Shown one piece after another: positions 50,718-58,406 of a stretch of DNA of 64,000 nucleotides. Numbering within the stretch: the stretch's first letter is position 1; each line of letters begins with the position of its first letter. The position numbers and the translations under genes are program-made. This DNA comes from Gordonibacter urolithinfaciens (GTDB lineage Bacteria > Actinomycetota > Coriobacteriia > Coriobacteriales > Eggerthellaceae): NCBI RefSeq assembly GCF_900199375.1, contig NZ_LT900217.1, forward strand, positions 2,046,001-2,110,000. The letters are read 5' to 3'. Under the pieces are notes generated by a model. The model saw only the letters and a program-made list of their open reading frames with translations. It was not told where the DNA came from and did no database searches.

Positions 50718-51986
50718 CTAAGATTCGTCCACTTCCCTCAGCCGGCGCCGCATGGTGCCGTGCTTGCGGCTGACGAACAGGTACGCCGCCAACGCGACGA
50801 TGGCCACCAGCGACATAGCCTCGAACAGGCCGCGGAAGCCCAGCACTGGCTGCACCAGGCCCAGCAGCAGCGGGCCCAGGCCCACGCCCACGTCCAGCAG
50901 GATGTAGAACGTGGAGTTCGCCAGGCCCAGCCGGTCGTCGGGGGCGATGCGCACAGCCAGCGCCAGCCCGCTTGCCTGCACGGTGCCCACGCCGAAGCCC
51001 AGCAGCGCCGCCGCCGCGAGCATGGCCGCGGGCCGGTACACGGTTGCCAGCAGGCCCATCCCGACGATGAACGCGATGAACGCCGGCACCATGACCACGC
51101 GGTCGCCCTTGCGGTCGAACAGCTTTCCCGTGAAGGGCCGCGTGACGAACGTGGCCACGGCGTACACCACGAAGAAGAAGCTGGCAGGCTGTTCCAGACC
51201 GCTCTCGGCGGCAAACGGCGTGAGGAACGCGAGCAGGCTGGAGTAGCAGAAGAACAGCAGCGCGCACACGGCGCCGATGGGCAGCACGCTGGACTCCAGG
51301 TAGTTCCCCAGGTCGAAGCGCGGCACGCGGAAGTCGCCGGCACGCTCGTCGCGCTCGTCGCGCGCTATCTCCTCGGCAGCCTCCTCGATATCCGCGTCGC
51401 TCTCCTGCGCCGCCTCGGGCACCTTCAGCTGAGCGGCGGCCAGAAGGCTCAAGCCGGCTACGGCGGCTGTAGTCACGAACAAGGGGAAGAAGCCGGCGTT
51501 TTGCGAGAGGAACATGCCCAGGAAGGGTCCGATGGCCGCTCCCAAGGTCACGGACAGCATGTAGTAGCCCACCCCCTCGCCCTTGCGGCTGTCCGGCACG
51601 AGCGCCGTTACGATGGTGCCGATGGTGGTGGAGCACACCCCGTAAGCGAAGCCGTGCAGCAGGCGGGTGGCGAACAGGGGGGCGAACCCGAGCCCGGCCA
51701 AGTAGAGCACCGAGAACACCACCTCGCCGATCGCGCCCATGACCAGCAGCCGCTTGCGCCCCACCTTGTCCATGATGCGGCCGCTGACGAGGCGCGCCGC
51801 GAGGGCACCGATGATGAAGATGCTCGCGGCCAGGCCGGCCGTGGCTGCGGGTGCGTCGTAGGTTTTCATGGCGTAGTCGGCCACCACGACCATGAGGCCG
51901 TAGTAGTTCACCATGAGCAGGAAGTTCACCGCCGTGCCCAGCGTGAAGTCCTTCGTCCAGAGCCTCGCCTGCGTTGCAGCCGACAT
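50718..51986 (-). CDS. MFS transporter
   Basis: 422 residues with 12 membrane segments, the loop 2-3 motif SGRIMDKVGRKRLLVMG and its repeat GKLFDRKGDRVVMVP in the second half. A long acidic central loop (EAAQESDADIEEAAEEIARD) separates the halves. Layout resembles drug/metabolite exporters of the DHA1 type. The universal stress gene upstream ends one base before its start, so the two are co-transcribed. Substrate unknown. Confidence 0.88.
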   Translation of the reverse strand: MSAATQARLWTKDFTLGTAVNFLLMVNYYGLMVVVADYAMKTYDAPAATAGLAASIFIIGALAARLVSGRIMDKVGRKRLLVMGAIGEVVFSVLYLAGLGFAPLFATRLLHGFAYGVCSTTIGTIVTALVPDSRKGEGVGYYMLSVTLGAAIGPFLGMFLSQNAGFFPLFVTTAAVAGLSLLAAAQLKVPEAAQESDADIEEAAEEIARDERDERAGDFRVPRFDLGNYLESSVLPIGAVCALLFFCYSSLLAFLTPFAAESGLEQPASFFFVVYAVATFVTRPFTGKLFDRKGDRVVMVPAFIAFIVGMGLLATVYRPAAMLAAAALLGFGVGTVQASGLALAVRIAPDDRLGLANSTFYILLDVGVGLGPLLLGLVQPVLGFRGLFEAMSLVAIVALAAYLFVSRKHGTMRRRLREVDES

Positions 51987-51987
51987 G

Positions 51988-52554
51988 CTAGCGCGCCGCC
52001 TTGTCGTTCGGTGCGCCGGTCAGGTTCGCGCCCTGGGAGCCCGTGCCCGGGGTCTCCGCTGCGGGTGTCGTGGCTGCCGATTCCCCGGCGCCAGGCGCGT
52101 CCGCCGCGGCTGCCATAGCCCCGCCGGCCGCTCCTGCGCCGGGTGCGTCCTTCGCGATGAGCACGGCTACGGGCGACCCCTGCACCACGGCATAGCTCAC
52201 GCTGCCCAGGTACCCCTTCACGCCGCCCTTGCCGCGGCTGCCCATGACGATAAGGTCGCAACCCTCGTCCTCGGCGCATTTCAGCAGCAGGTCGGCCGGC
52301 GACGTGCCCTTCAGCAAGTGCGCGTGGGCCCTGTTCGGCACGCGCTCGGCCAGCTGCTGCAGCGCGGCGTGAACGCGGTTCGCCTCCTCGATAAGCGGCC
52401 CCTCGGCACCGGTGCCCAGAGCGAACAGCTTCAGCACGTGCACGAACACCAGCTCGATGCGCTCATCCTGCGCGCCGATGGACTGGGCGAGATCGAGGGC
52501 TTTCGCAGAAGGGGTCGATCCGTCGTAGGCGACGAGAACTTTAGAGCACCACAT
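51988..52554 (-). CDS. Universal stress protein with long Ala/Gly/Pro tail
   Basis: 188 residues; ATG 52554 with gaaagg. UspA fold in residues 1-140: SKVLVAYDGSTPSAKALDLA at the N-terminus and the ATP-site GSRGKGGVKGYLGSVS, near the G-2x-G-9x-GS consensus but one residue shorter. Residues from about 142 on are a low-complexity Ala/Gly/Thr/Pro tail. USPs bind ATP and respond to starvation or stress. Co-transcribed with the MFS gene, perhaps its regulator or partner. Confidence 0.87.
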   Translation of the reverse strand: MWCSKVLVAYDGSTPSAKALDLAQSIGAQDERIELVFVHVLKLFALGTGAEGPLIEEANRVHAALQQLAERVPNRAHAHLLKGTSPADLLLKCAEDEGCDLIVMGSRGKGGVKGYLGSVSYAVVQGSPVAVLIAKDAPGAGAAGGAMAAAADAPGAGESAATTPAAETPGTGSQGANLTGAPNDKAAR

Positions 52555-52802
52555 GGCTATCACGGCCTTTCGGGAGGGCGGGCTGGCGGAAGACGGCGGG
52601 GATGCCGCGCGGAAGCGCCGCAGGTTACGCATACCCCTCGATTGTAGTACCGCCGAGGCGGCGCGTATGTTACGGCTTCGTTTCAACCGGGAGGCGGAAT
52701 GTGCCTGGCCGGCCCCCCGTTCAGCATTTCGCCGGGGCACCCTTTTGCGGTGCCGCAGACTGCGCTCTTCTCGTGCGCAGGCGGGTGTTGCGAACATTTT
52801 CA

Positions 52803-52831
52803 TTGACCGTCTCACCCGCCCCGGCTAGAAT
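52803..52831 (+). promoter_or_regulatory. Promoter of tRNA-Lys
   Basis: TTGACC (52803-52808), 17-base spacer, TAGAAT (52826-52831), then the tRNA 24 bases on. One of the best matches to a housekeeping promoter in the window. The remainder of the 52555-52802 gap holds the minus-strand promoter of the stress gene and no gene. Confidence 0.8.
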
Positions 52832-52854
52832 AGATACTCGCGCATTGCAGACGT

Positions 52855-52930
52855 GGGCCGTTAGCTCAGCTGGTAGAGCAGGGGACTTTTAATCCCAAGG
52901 TCGCGGGTTCGACTCCCTCACGGCCCACCA
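52855..52930 (+). tRNA. tRNA-Lys (anticodon TTT)
   Basis: 7-bp acceptor stem GGGCCGT/ACGGCCC, D-arm GCTCAGCTGGTAGAGC, anticodon stem-loop GGGACTTTTAATCCC with TTT in the anticodon place, T-arm with GGTTCGACTCC, encoded CCA. Complete 76-base tRNA. Confidence 0.97.
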
Positions 52931-52994
52931 TTTCAACGTCTGCGCAGACGGCGCCTGGCAAGACGCGCCGCGTTGCAAGCGCTCCGCACCAAAC

Positions 52995-53068
52995 TGGGCC
53001 ATCGTCCAACGGCAGGACTCTGGTTTTTGGTACCAGCTATCCAGGTTCGAATCCTGGTGGCCCAGCCA
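52995..53068 (+). tRNA. tRNA-Gln (anticodon TTG)
   Basis: 7-bp acceptor stem TGGGCCA/TGGCCCA, anticodon loop TTTTGGT between CTGGT and ACCAG giving TTG, T-arm GGTTCGAATCC, encoded CCA after discriminator G. Follows tRNA-Lys by 64 bases and is probably on the same transcript. Confidence 0.97.
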
Positions 53069-53322
53069 GTTGGTCGGTTGCAGCCGTCGTAGGTTGCGCG
53101 ACCCCAAGCCGACAAGGCGGCTGCGCTTGGCGCGAATACCTGGCGGTCCCGTTTCTCCGGCGAGGACCGCGCGGCATCGAACCGCACGCCTGGCAAGCAG
53201 GTGACTTCGAACCAGCGGGTTTGTTGGTGTTGTGCGCTCGTTTATTTTCTTCTCCCTTTCCCCGAAACTTTTGGTATCATCTATGGTTGCTGTTTAGTGA
53301 CGATTTGCTTGAAGGAGCACTT

Positions 53323-53541
53323 TTGACCAAAGAAGATGTTATCGAGCTCGAGGGGACCGTCCTGGAGGCGTTGCCGAACGCTATGTTTAGGGTGGAGCTC
53401 GAAAATGGCCACAAGATATTGGCCCATATCTCCGGCAAGATGCGTATGCACTACATCAAGATCCTCCCGGGGGACAAGGTGACGGTGGAACTGTCCGTCT
53501 ACGACTTGAACCGCGGGCGCATCACGTACCGCTTCAAGTAA
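53323..53541 (+). CDS. infA: Translation initiation factor IF-1
   Basis: 72 residues from TTG 53323, preceded by gaaggagcac; this start gives the exact IF-1 length. The OB-fold protein reads [20 protein letters not shown] through GRITYRFK, nearly invariant in bacteria. It binds the ribosomal A site during initiation. A TATCAT hexamer at 53275-53280 probably opens the operon. The usual secY-adk-map genes are not upstream here; two tRNAs are. Confidence 0.97.
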   Translation: MTKEDVIELEGTVLEALPNAMFRVELENGHKILAHISGKMRMHYIKILPGDKVTVELSVYDLNRGRITYRFK

Positions 53542-53678
53542 GCGCGCGAATCTGCACGGCCTGTGAACCAGGTGTGCGCATTTTGTGTGCCATGCGGCAC
53601 ACGGCAAGCACGAAAACAACCGCCTGCGGCTGGGCGTATGTATAGATTAAGGTACACATAAACCGAAAGGAATTGATT

Positions 53679-53792
53679 ATGAAGGTACGTCCTTCGGTCA
53701 AGAAAATGTGCGACAAATGCAAGATCATCCGACGCCATGGCAAGGTGCTCGTCATCTGCGAGAACCCGCGCCACAAGCAGCGTCAGGGCTAG
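53679..53792 (+). CDS. rpmJ: Ribosomal protein bL36
   Basis: 37 residues; ATG 53679 with accgaaagg. Zinc-binding form: Cys11, Cys14, Cys27 and His32 in MCDKCKII...[13 protein letters not shown]. Too short for most gene callers but exact in length and in place between infA and rpsM. 137 bases separate it from infA, so a secondary promoter may exist there. Confidence 0.97.
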   Translation: MKVRPSVKKMCDKCKIIRRHGKVLVICENPRHKQRQG

Positions 53793-53810
53793 GAAAGAGG
53801 AGAATCATCT

Positions 53811-54179
53811 ATGGCTCGTCTTGTTGGTGTCGACCTTCCTCGCGACAAGCGCGTTGAAATCGGCTTGACCTACATCTACGGCATCGGTCTGACCACCTCC
53901 AAAAAGATCCTCGCCGAAACCGGCGTGGATCCCGACGTCCGCATCAAGGACCTCACGGAGGACGATCTGACCAAGCTGCGCGACTACATCCAGGAGAACA
54001 TCAAGGTGGAGGGCGACCTGCACCGCGAGGTTTCCCAGAACGTCAAGCGCCTCATGGAGATCGGTTGCTATCGTGGCCTGCGCCATCGTCGCGGCCTGCC
54101 CGTTCGCGGACAGCGCACGCACACGAACGCGCGTACCCGCAAGGGTCCTCGTAAGCAAATCGGCGGAAAGAAGAAGTGA
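53811..54179 (+). CDS. rpsM: Ribosomal protein uS13
   Basis: 122 residues; ATG 53811 with gaaagaggag. Typical N-terminus [20 protein letters not shown] and C-terminal [14 protein letters not shown]. Contacts the 50S subunit and tRNAs in the head of the 30S subunit. Normal length. Ten bases upstream of rpsK. Confidence 0.98.
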   Translation: MARLVGVDLPRDKRVEIGLTYIYGIGLTTSKKILAETGVDPDVRIKDLTEDDLTKLRDYIQENIKVEGDLHREVSQNVKRLMEIGCYRGLRHRRGLPVRGQRTHTNARTRKGPRKQIGGKKK

Positions 54180-54189
54180 GGTAGCTTAA

Positions 54190-54588
54190 GTGGCAGCAAA
54201 GAAAAACGTGCGCACGCGCATCAAGCGTTCCGAGCGTAAGAACATCGCCGTGGGCGCCGCGCACATCAAGTCTACGTTCAACAACACCATTGTGAGCATC
54301 ACCGATCCCCAGGGCAATGTGATCTCCTGGCAGTCCGCCGGCACGGTTGGCTTCAAGGGCTCCCGCAAGTCCACGCCGTTCGCCGCGCAGATGGCCGCCG
54401 AGGCCGCCGCGAAGACGGCCATGGAGCATGGCCTGCGCAAGGTGGCGGTGTTCGTCAAGGGCCCGGGTTCGGGTCGCGAGACGGCCATCCGCTCGCTGCA
54501 GGCCGCCGGCCTGGAAGTCTCCAGCATTCAGGATTGCACACCCATTCCGCACAACGGTTGCCGTCCGCGCAAGCGTCGTCGCGTGTAA
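54190..54588 (+). CDS. rpsK: Ribosomal protein uS11
   Basis: 132 residues from GTG 54190, with gaggt upstream. Family sequence [20 protein letters not shown] and the C-terminal [15 protein letters not shown]. Sits on the platform of the 30S subunit. Start differs from the usual ATG but is fixed by the N-terminal alignment [12 protein letters not shown]. Confidence 0.98.
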   Translation: MAAKKNVRTRIKRSERKNIAVGAAHIKSTFNNTIVSITDPQGNVISWQSAGTVGFKGSRKSTPFAAQMAAEAAAKTAMEHGLRKVAVFVKGPGSGRETAIRSLQAAGLEVSSIQDCTPIPHNGCRPRKRRRV

Positions 54589-54607
54589 CTGAAAGGATCG
54601 AAGTATT

Positions 54608-55234
54608 ATGGCTCGTTATACTGGAGCGGACTGCCGTTTGTGCCGTCGTGAAGGTGCGAAGCTCTTCCTGAAGGGCGACCGCTGCTACACGGACAAGTGC
54701 GCGATCGAGCGCCGCAACTACGCGCCCGGCGAGGCCGGCAAGAAGCGTATCAAGGAAAGCGAATACCGTCTGCAGCTGCGTGAGAAGCAGAAGACCAAGC
54801 GCATCTACGGCGTTCTGGAGAAGCAGTTCCATCACTACTACGAGATCGCCGGCCGCCAGCAGGGCGTCACGGGCGAGAACCTGCTGCGCATCCTCGAGAG
54901 CCGTCTGGACAACGTGGTGTACCGCCTTGGCTTCGCGAAGTCGCGCGCCGAGGCCCGTCAGCAGGTGCGTCACGGCCACATCACCGTGAACGGCCGCCGC
55001 GTGGACATCCCGTCGTTCCGCGTGAAGGCGGGCGACCTGGTGGCCGTGGCCCCCAAGGCCAAGGACCTGCTGGTCATCAAGAGCGCGCTCATCTCCAACG
55101 AGCGCGTGCAGGTGCCGGCCTGGCTCGAGGTCGACATCGAGAAACTGCAAGGCAACGTGCTTGCTCTCCCGCAACGCGATCAAATCGATCTGGACATTCG
55201 CGAACAGCTCATCGTCGAACTTTACTCGAAATAA
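54608..55234 (+). CDS. rpsD: Ribosomal protein uS4, zinc-binding form
   Basis: 208 residues; ATG 54608 with gaaaggat. The N-terminal Cys9, Cys12, Cys26 and Cys31 show the zinc-binding version. S4 RNA-binding domain in the centre ([20 protein letters not shown]). A primary 16S rRNA binder; in many bacteria S4 also represses this operon by binding its leader, but I see no obvious pseudoknot site before rpsM. Confidence 0.98.
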   Translation: MARYTGADCRLCRREGAKLFLKGDRCYTDKCAIERRNYAPGEAGKKRIKESEYRLQLREKQKTKRIYGVLEKQFHHYYEIAGRQQGVTGENLLRILESRLDNVVYRLGFAKSRAEARQQVRHGHITVNGRRVDIPSFRVKAGDLVAVAPKAKDLLVIKSALISNERVQVPAWLEVDIEKLQGNVLALPQRDQIDLDIREQLIVELYSK

Positions 55235-55263
55235 TCGCGGCATAGTAAGGAGGCTTACACAAC

Positions 55264-56214
55264 ATGACAGAGTTCATGAGGCCTACGGTAACAACGGAAG
55301 AAGTCAACGAAACTGTCGCGCGTTTCGTCGTGGAACCGCTCGAGCGTGGCTACGGCTACACCTTGGGCAACTGCATGCGCCGCGTGCTGCTCTCGTCGCT
55401 GGACGGGGCGAAAGCCACCGCCATCCAGATCGAGGGCGTGCAGCATGAGTTCACGACGGCCGAGGGCGTCATCGAGGACATCACGGACATCGTCTTGAAC
55501 GTGAAGGGCCTCGTGTTCTCGGCACTCAACGAGGATATCGAGGAGGCCACGGCCCATGTGTCCGCCGAGGGCCCCTGCACGGTGACGGGTGCCGACCTGG
55601 ACATCCCCACCGAGTTCACGCTGGTGAACCCCGAGCACGTCATTGCCACGGTTGCCGACGGCGGCCAGCTGGACATGACGATCCGCATCGGGGTGGGTCG
55701 CGGCTACGTGTCCGCGGAGCGCAACAAGCGCACCGAGGACCCCATCGGCGTCATCCACGTTGACTCGTTGTTCTCGCCGGTCCGCCGGTGCACGCTGAAC
55801 GTCACCGACACCCGTGTGGGTCAGCGCACCGACTACGACAAGCTCGTGCTGGAGGTTGAGACCGACGGCTCCATCGCGCCCTCCGAGGCCGTGTGCCGTG
55901 CCGCCAACATCATCAACCAGTACATGGGGGCGTTTTTGGGCCTGTCCGACATCGTGGACGAGGAGGAAGGCGAGGTTCCTTCCATCTTCGCGCCCGAGGG
56001 GCAGGAGTCCAATGCCGAGCTGGACAAGCAGATCGAGGACCTGGACCTTTCCGTCCGCTCCTACAACTGCCTGAAGCGCGCCGGCATCCATTCCGTCCGC
56101 CAGCTCGTCGAGTTCTCCGAAAACGACTTGCTGAACATTAGGAACTTTGGTGCGAAGTCCATCGAGGAAGTGAAGGACAAGCTCATTTCCATGGACCTCA
56201 ATTTGAAGCTTTAG
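55264..56214 (+). CDS. rpoA: RNA polymerase alpha subunit
   Basis: 316 residues; ATG 55264 with aaggagg. N-terminal dimerisation domain with ERGYGYTLGNCMRRVLLSSL, then linker, then the C-terminal domain (SVRSYNCLKRAGIHSVRQLV; NFGAKSIEEVKDKL) that binds UP elements and activators. Normal length and complete. Confidence 0.98.
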   Translation: MTEFMRPTVTTEEVNETVARFVVEPLERGYGYTLGNCMRRVLLSSLDGAKATAIQIEGVQHEFTTAEGVIEDITDIVLNVKGLVFSALNEDIEEATAHVSAEGPCTVTGADLDIPTEFTLVNPEHVIATVADGGQLDMTIRIGVGRGYVSAERNKRTEDPIGVIHVDSLFSPVRRCTLNVTDTRVGQRTDYDKLVLEVETDGSIAPSEAVCRAANIINQYMGAFLGLSDIVDEEEGEVPSIFAPEGQESNAELDKQIEDLDLSVRSYNCLKRAGIHSVRQLVEFSENDLLNIRNFGAKSIEEVKDKLISMDLNLKL

Positions 56215-56227
56215 GAGATACGAGATC

Positions 56228-56812
56228 ATGAGACACTACAAGAAGGGGCGCAAGCTGGGCACCGACACCAGCCATACCAAGGCCATGAAGAAGAGCCTGG
56301 TGTGCGCGCTGCTGGCGAACGACCGCATCAAGACGATCGACTCGCGCGCCAAGGAGATCCGCCCCGACGTTGACAAGATCATCACGTGGGCGAAGAAGGG
56401 CGACCTGCATTCCCGCCGCCTCGCCATTGCGGCGCTGGGCGACAAGGAGCTCGTGCGCGAGATCTTCGAGAAGGTCGCGCAGGGCATGTTCCAGGACCGC
56501 CAGGGCGGCTACACCCGCATCATGAAGCTGGGTCCCCGCAAGGGCGACGACGCCCCCATGGTTATCATGGAGCTGGTGACCGAGCCGGTGAAGGCGAAGA
56601 AGGACGAGGCCAAGCCCGCTGCCAAGAAGGCTGCGAAGAAGGCCGCCCCGAAGAAGGTCGAGAAGGCCGACAACGAGGCCAAGGCCGAGGAGACCAAGGT
56701 GGAGGCCGAGGAGGCCAAGGCCGAGGAGGCCGCCGACCAGGCCGAGGAAGCCGCCGCCGAGAATGCGGAGGCCGCCGAGGCCGAGGCCGTGGAGAAGGAG
56801 AAGGCCGAGTAG
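56228..56812 (+). CDS. rplQ: Ribosomal protein bL17 with extended acidic/Lys tail
   Basis: 194 residues. The first 115 or so are standard L17 (MRHYKKGRKLGTDTSHTKAM; RLAIAALGDKELVREIF; YTRIMKLGPRKGDDAPM). The following about 75 residues are a low-complexity Ala/Lys/Glu tail (KKAAKKAAPKKVEKADNEAK, then EEAKAEEAADQAEEAAAENA), absent from E. coli but seen in various actinobacteria. L17 lies near the peptide exit tunnel, so the tail may project from the ribosome. Last gene of the operon. Confidence 0.97.
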   Translation: MRHYKKGRKLGTDTSHTKAMKKSLVCALLANDRIKTIDSRAKEIRPDVDKIITWAKKGDLHSRRLAIAALGDKELVREIFEKVAQGMFQDRQGGYTRIMKLGPRKGDDAPMVIMELVTEPVKAKKDEAKPAAKKAAKKAAPKKVEKADNEAKAEETKVEAEEAKAEEAADQAEEAAAENAEAAEAEAVEKEKAE

Positions 56813-56847
56813 CCTTTCCCCGACCTGCGCATAAGCACTGCATCCGA

Positions 56848-56874
56848 ACGGGAGCCCACGGGCTCCCGTTTTTG
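56848..56874 (+). terminator. Terminator of the rpsM-rplQ operon
   Basis: acgggagcc (56848-56856) pairs with ggctcccgt (56861-56869), with a cacg loop and a run of T to 56874. Clear rho-independent terminator 36 bases after rplQ. Confidence 0.92.
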
Positions 56875-57025
56875 CGTATGCCAAAGCTCGGCCAGTGCCG
56901 CCACCAATGCGTCAAGAACGCGTTTTCCCGCGGTTGCGCGGCGGTTCCGCACGCTGGACTACCATAAAGGGGAGCGGGCGCACGGCGCGGCCCGCCGGCA
57001 ATCCGCAGCTAGGAAAGAGGCTCCT

Positions 57026-57304
57026 ATGGAAGACCGTGGACCCGCAGACGGGAAGCCTGCAACCGACGGCAAGATGAACGTGGCATGGCACATGAAGGAC
57101 ATGGCGGGCGAGCTGCAGCAGCACGCGCAGGACGCTTTCGGCGACGTGGGCGACCATGCGCAGGGACTCGCCGGCGAGGTGGCGCATCACTCCCAGCAGG
57201 CCGCGGTCGAAGTGCGTCGCGAGATACCCGTGCTCATCGAGCACGTGCGGGATACCGTAATCGACCTGTTCGGCAACGTGCGCCACAACGCGTCGCGGAA
57301 GTGA
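57026..57304 (+). CDS. Small amphipathic helical protein (first of three)
   Basis: 92 residues; ATG 57026 with gaaagagg five to six bases upstream. No cysteine, no membrane span, rich in His, Gln, Asp and Ala, predicted as amphipathic helices. Residues 24-38 (KDMAGELQQHAQDAF) match residues 20-34 of the protein at 57946 in spacing and character, so these two are diverged relatives. A late hydrophobic helix (VRREIPVLIEHVRDTVIDLF) could bind membrane or a partner. Looks like a LEA- or apolipoprotein-type stress protein, by composition only. Confidence 0.65.
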   Translation: MEDRGPADGKPATDGKMNVAWHMKDMAGELQQHAQDAFGDVGDHAQGLAGEVAHHSQQAAVEVRREIPVLIEHVRDTVIDLFGNVRHNASRK

Positions 57305-57502
57305 CGGGCTCGCCGCCCTGCTGGTTCGTCGCGGTAGCGTCGCGCCGCCGCCCTGCCGATGCGTCGGACGCCGTCTCCGGTCCCGAATCCAAGCGTTGCA
57401 CGTTCGTCAGCGTGCGGAAACCGGTCCTGTCGGGGCGGTGGCTACAATAGGCTGGACAGCTTACCTTCCCCTGGCGGGATTCCCGACGAAAGGAGCCGAA
57501 CC

Positions 57503-57754
57503 ATGGCCGAGACCACGACGAAAGAGGATATCCGCATCGACGCGGACGAAGCGGACGAGCTGAACCGCGAGGCGGCCGACGACCTCGAGCGCATCGAGCG
57601 TGCCGTCAAGCAGGAGGCCGAGGAGTACGTCGAGGCCGTCGACGGCGACGGCAACGAGAAGGAGTCCGTGGAGGCCGCCGCCACCGCGTTCGACTTCGAC
57701 GAGGCGGAAGGCGAGACGGAGCGTCTGGCCAACGACGCGTCCGAGCGCGACTAG
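57503..57754 (+). CDS. Small highly acidic protein (second of three)
   Basis: 83 residues; ATG 57503 with gaaaggag. About a third of the residues are Asp or Glu (EADELNREAADDLERIERAV), no aromatic core, no cysteine: likely disordered or a single helix. A TACAAT hexamer lies at 57443-57448, giving it its own promoter. No family recognised. Position between two helical relatives suggests a shared condition of expression. Confidence 0.65.
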   Translation: MAETTTKEDIRIDADEADELNREAADDLERIERAVKQEAEEYVEAVDGDGNEKESVEAAATAFDFDEAEGETERLANDASERD

Positions 57755-57945
57755 CCGTTCCCGGCAGCGCAACGGGCGCGCCGGTGCGACGCGGGCGTCG
57801 CGAAGGGCGCCCGTTCCGGTTCGCCTGGTGCATCCTGCGCTCCCTGTGCGCGAACCGTTGCGGCGCCGTTTTCCCCCGGAAGCCGACGCCGGGCACCCCA
57901 TCCCTAGAATGGGGATGACACAGAACCTTCCCGAAAGGAGCAGAA

Positions 57946-58311
57946 ATGGTCGATCAGGCTTACAAGACGGGCGACGCGTCCGTCGATATGAAGAACGGCG
58001 CAAAGGACATGGCTCACGACGTGAAGAACAACGTGAAGGACGCGTTCCACGAGGCGAAGGCGGGCGTGAACGAGCGCCGCGCCGAGGACGCCGCCGCCGA
58101 CCGCGAGCATCAGGTGGCCCAGCAGACGGGAAGCACCGACGCCGCCATGCGCGCGCAGCAGCACGAGAACCGCAAGGACCAGAAGTCCGAGGGCTTCATG
58201 GACTCCGTCAAGGATTCGCTCGGCAAGGCCGGCGAGGCCATCAAGGAGGCCGCGTCCGACGCGAAGGACAACATCAAGCAGGGTGCCGAGAACATGAAGG
58301 AACGCATGTAG
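57946..58311 (+). CDS. Small LEA-like helical protein (third of three)
   Basis: 121 residues; ATG 57946 with gaaaggag. Lys/Asp/Ala-rich with 11-residue-like periodicity, e.g. AKDMAHDVKNNVKDAF and SVKDSLGKAGEAIKEAASDA, the pattern of group-3 LEA proteins that protect membranes and proteins in drying or stress. No cysteine or tryptophan. TAGAAT at about 57905-57910 may be the -10. Shares a KDMA-x8-DAF word with the protein at 57026. Confidence 0.7.
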   Translation: MVDQAYKTGDASVDMKNGAKDMAHDVKNNVKDAFHEAKAGVNERRAEDAAADREHQVAQQTGSTDAAMRAQQHENRKDQKSEGFMDSVKDSLGKAGEAIKEAASDAKDNIKQGAENMKERM

Positions 58312-58336
58312 CGCCCACGCGCCCTCCTGCCCCTCC

Positions 58337-58370
58337 GAAGCCCGTAGCATGAGCTGCGGGCTTCTCTTTT
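58337..58370 (+). terminator. Terminator after the small-protein gene
   Basis: gaagcccg (58337-58344) with cgggcttc (58357-58364), plus three inner base pairs, followed by tctttt. Ends the small-protein transcript 25 bases after its stop. Confidence 0.85.
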
Positions 58371-58406
58371 CCATCCGCTCGGCCGCGCCGTCTGAAAGGC
58401 AATTCC

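Noticed and set aside
52855-53068. tRNA genes as an integration site for a mobile element
   Set aside because: No integrase, no duplicated tRNA end and housekeeping genes directly downstream.
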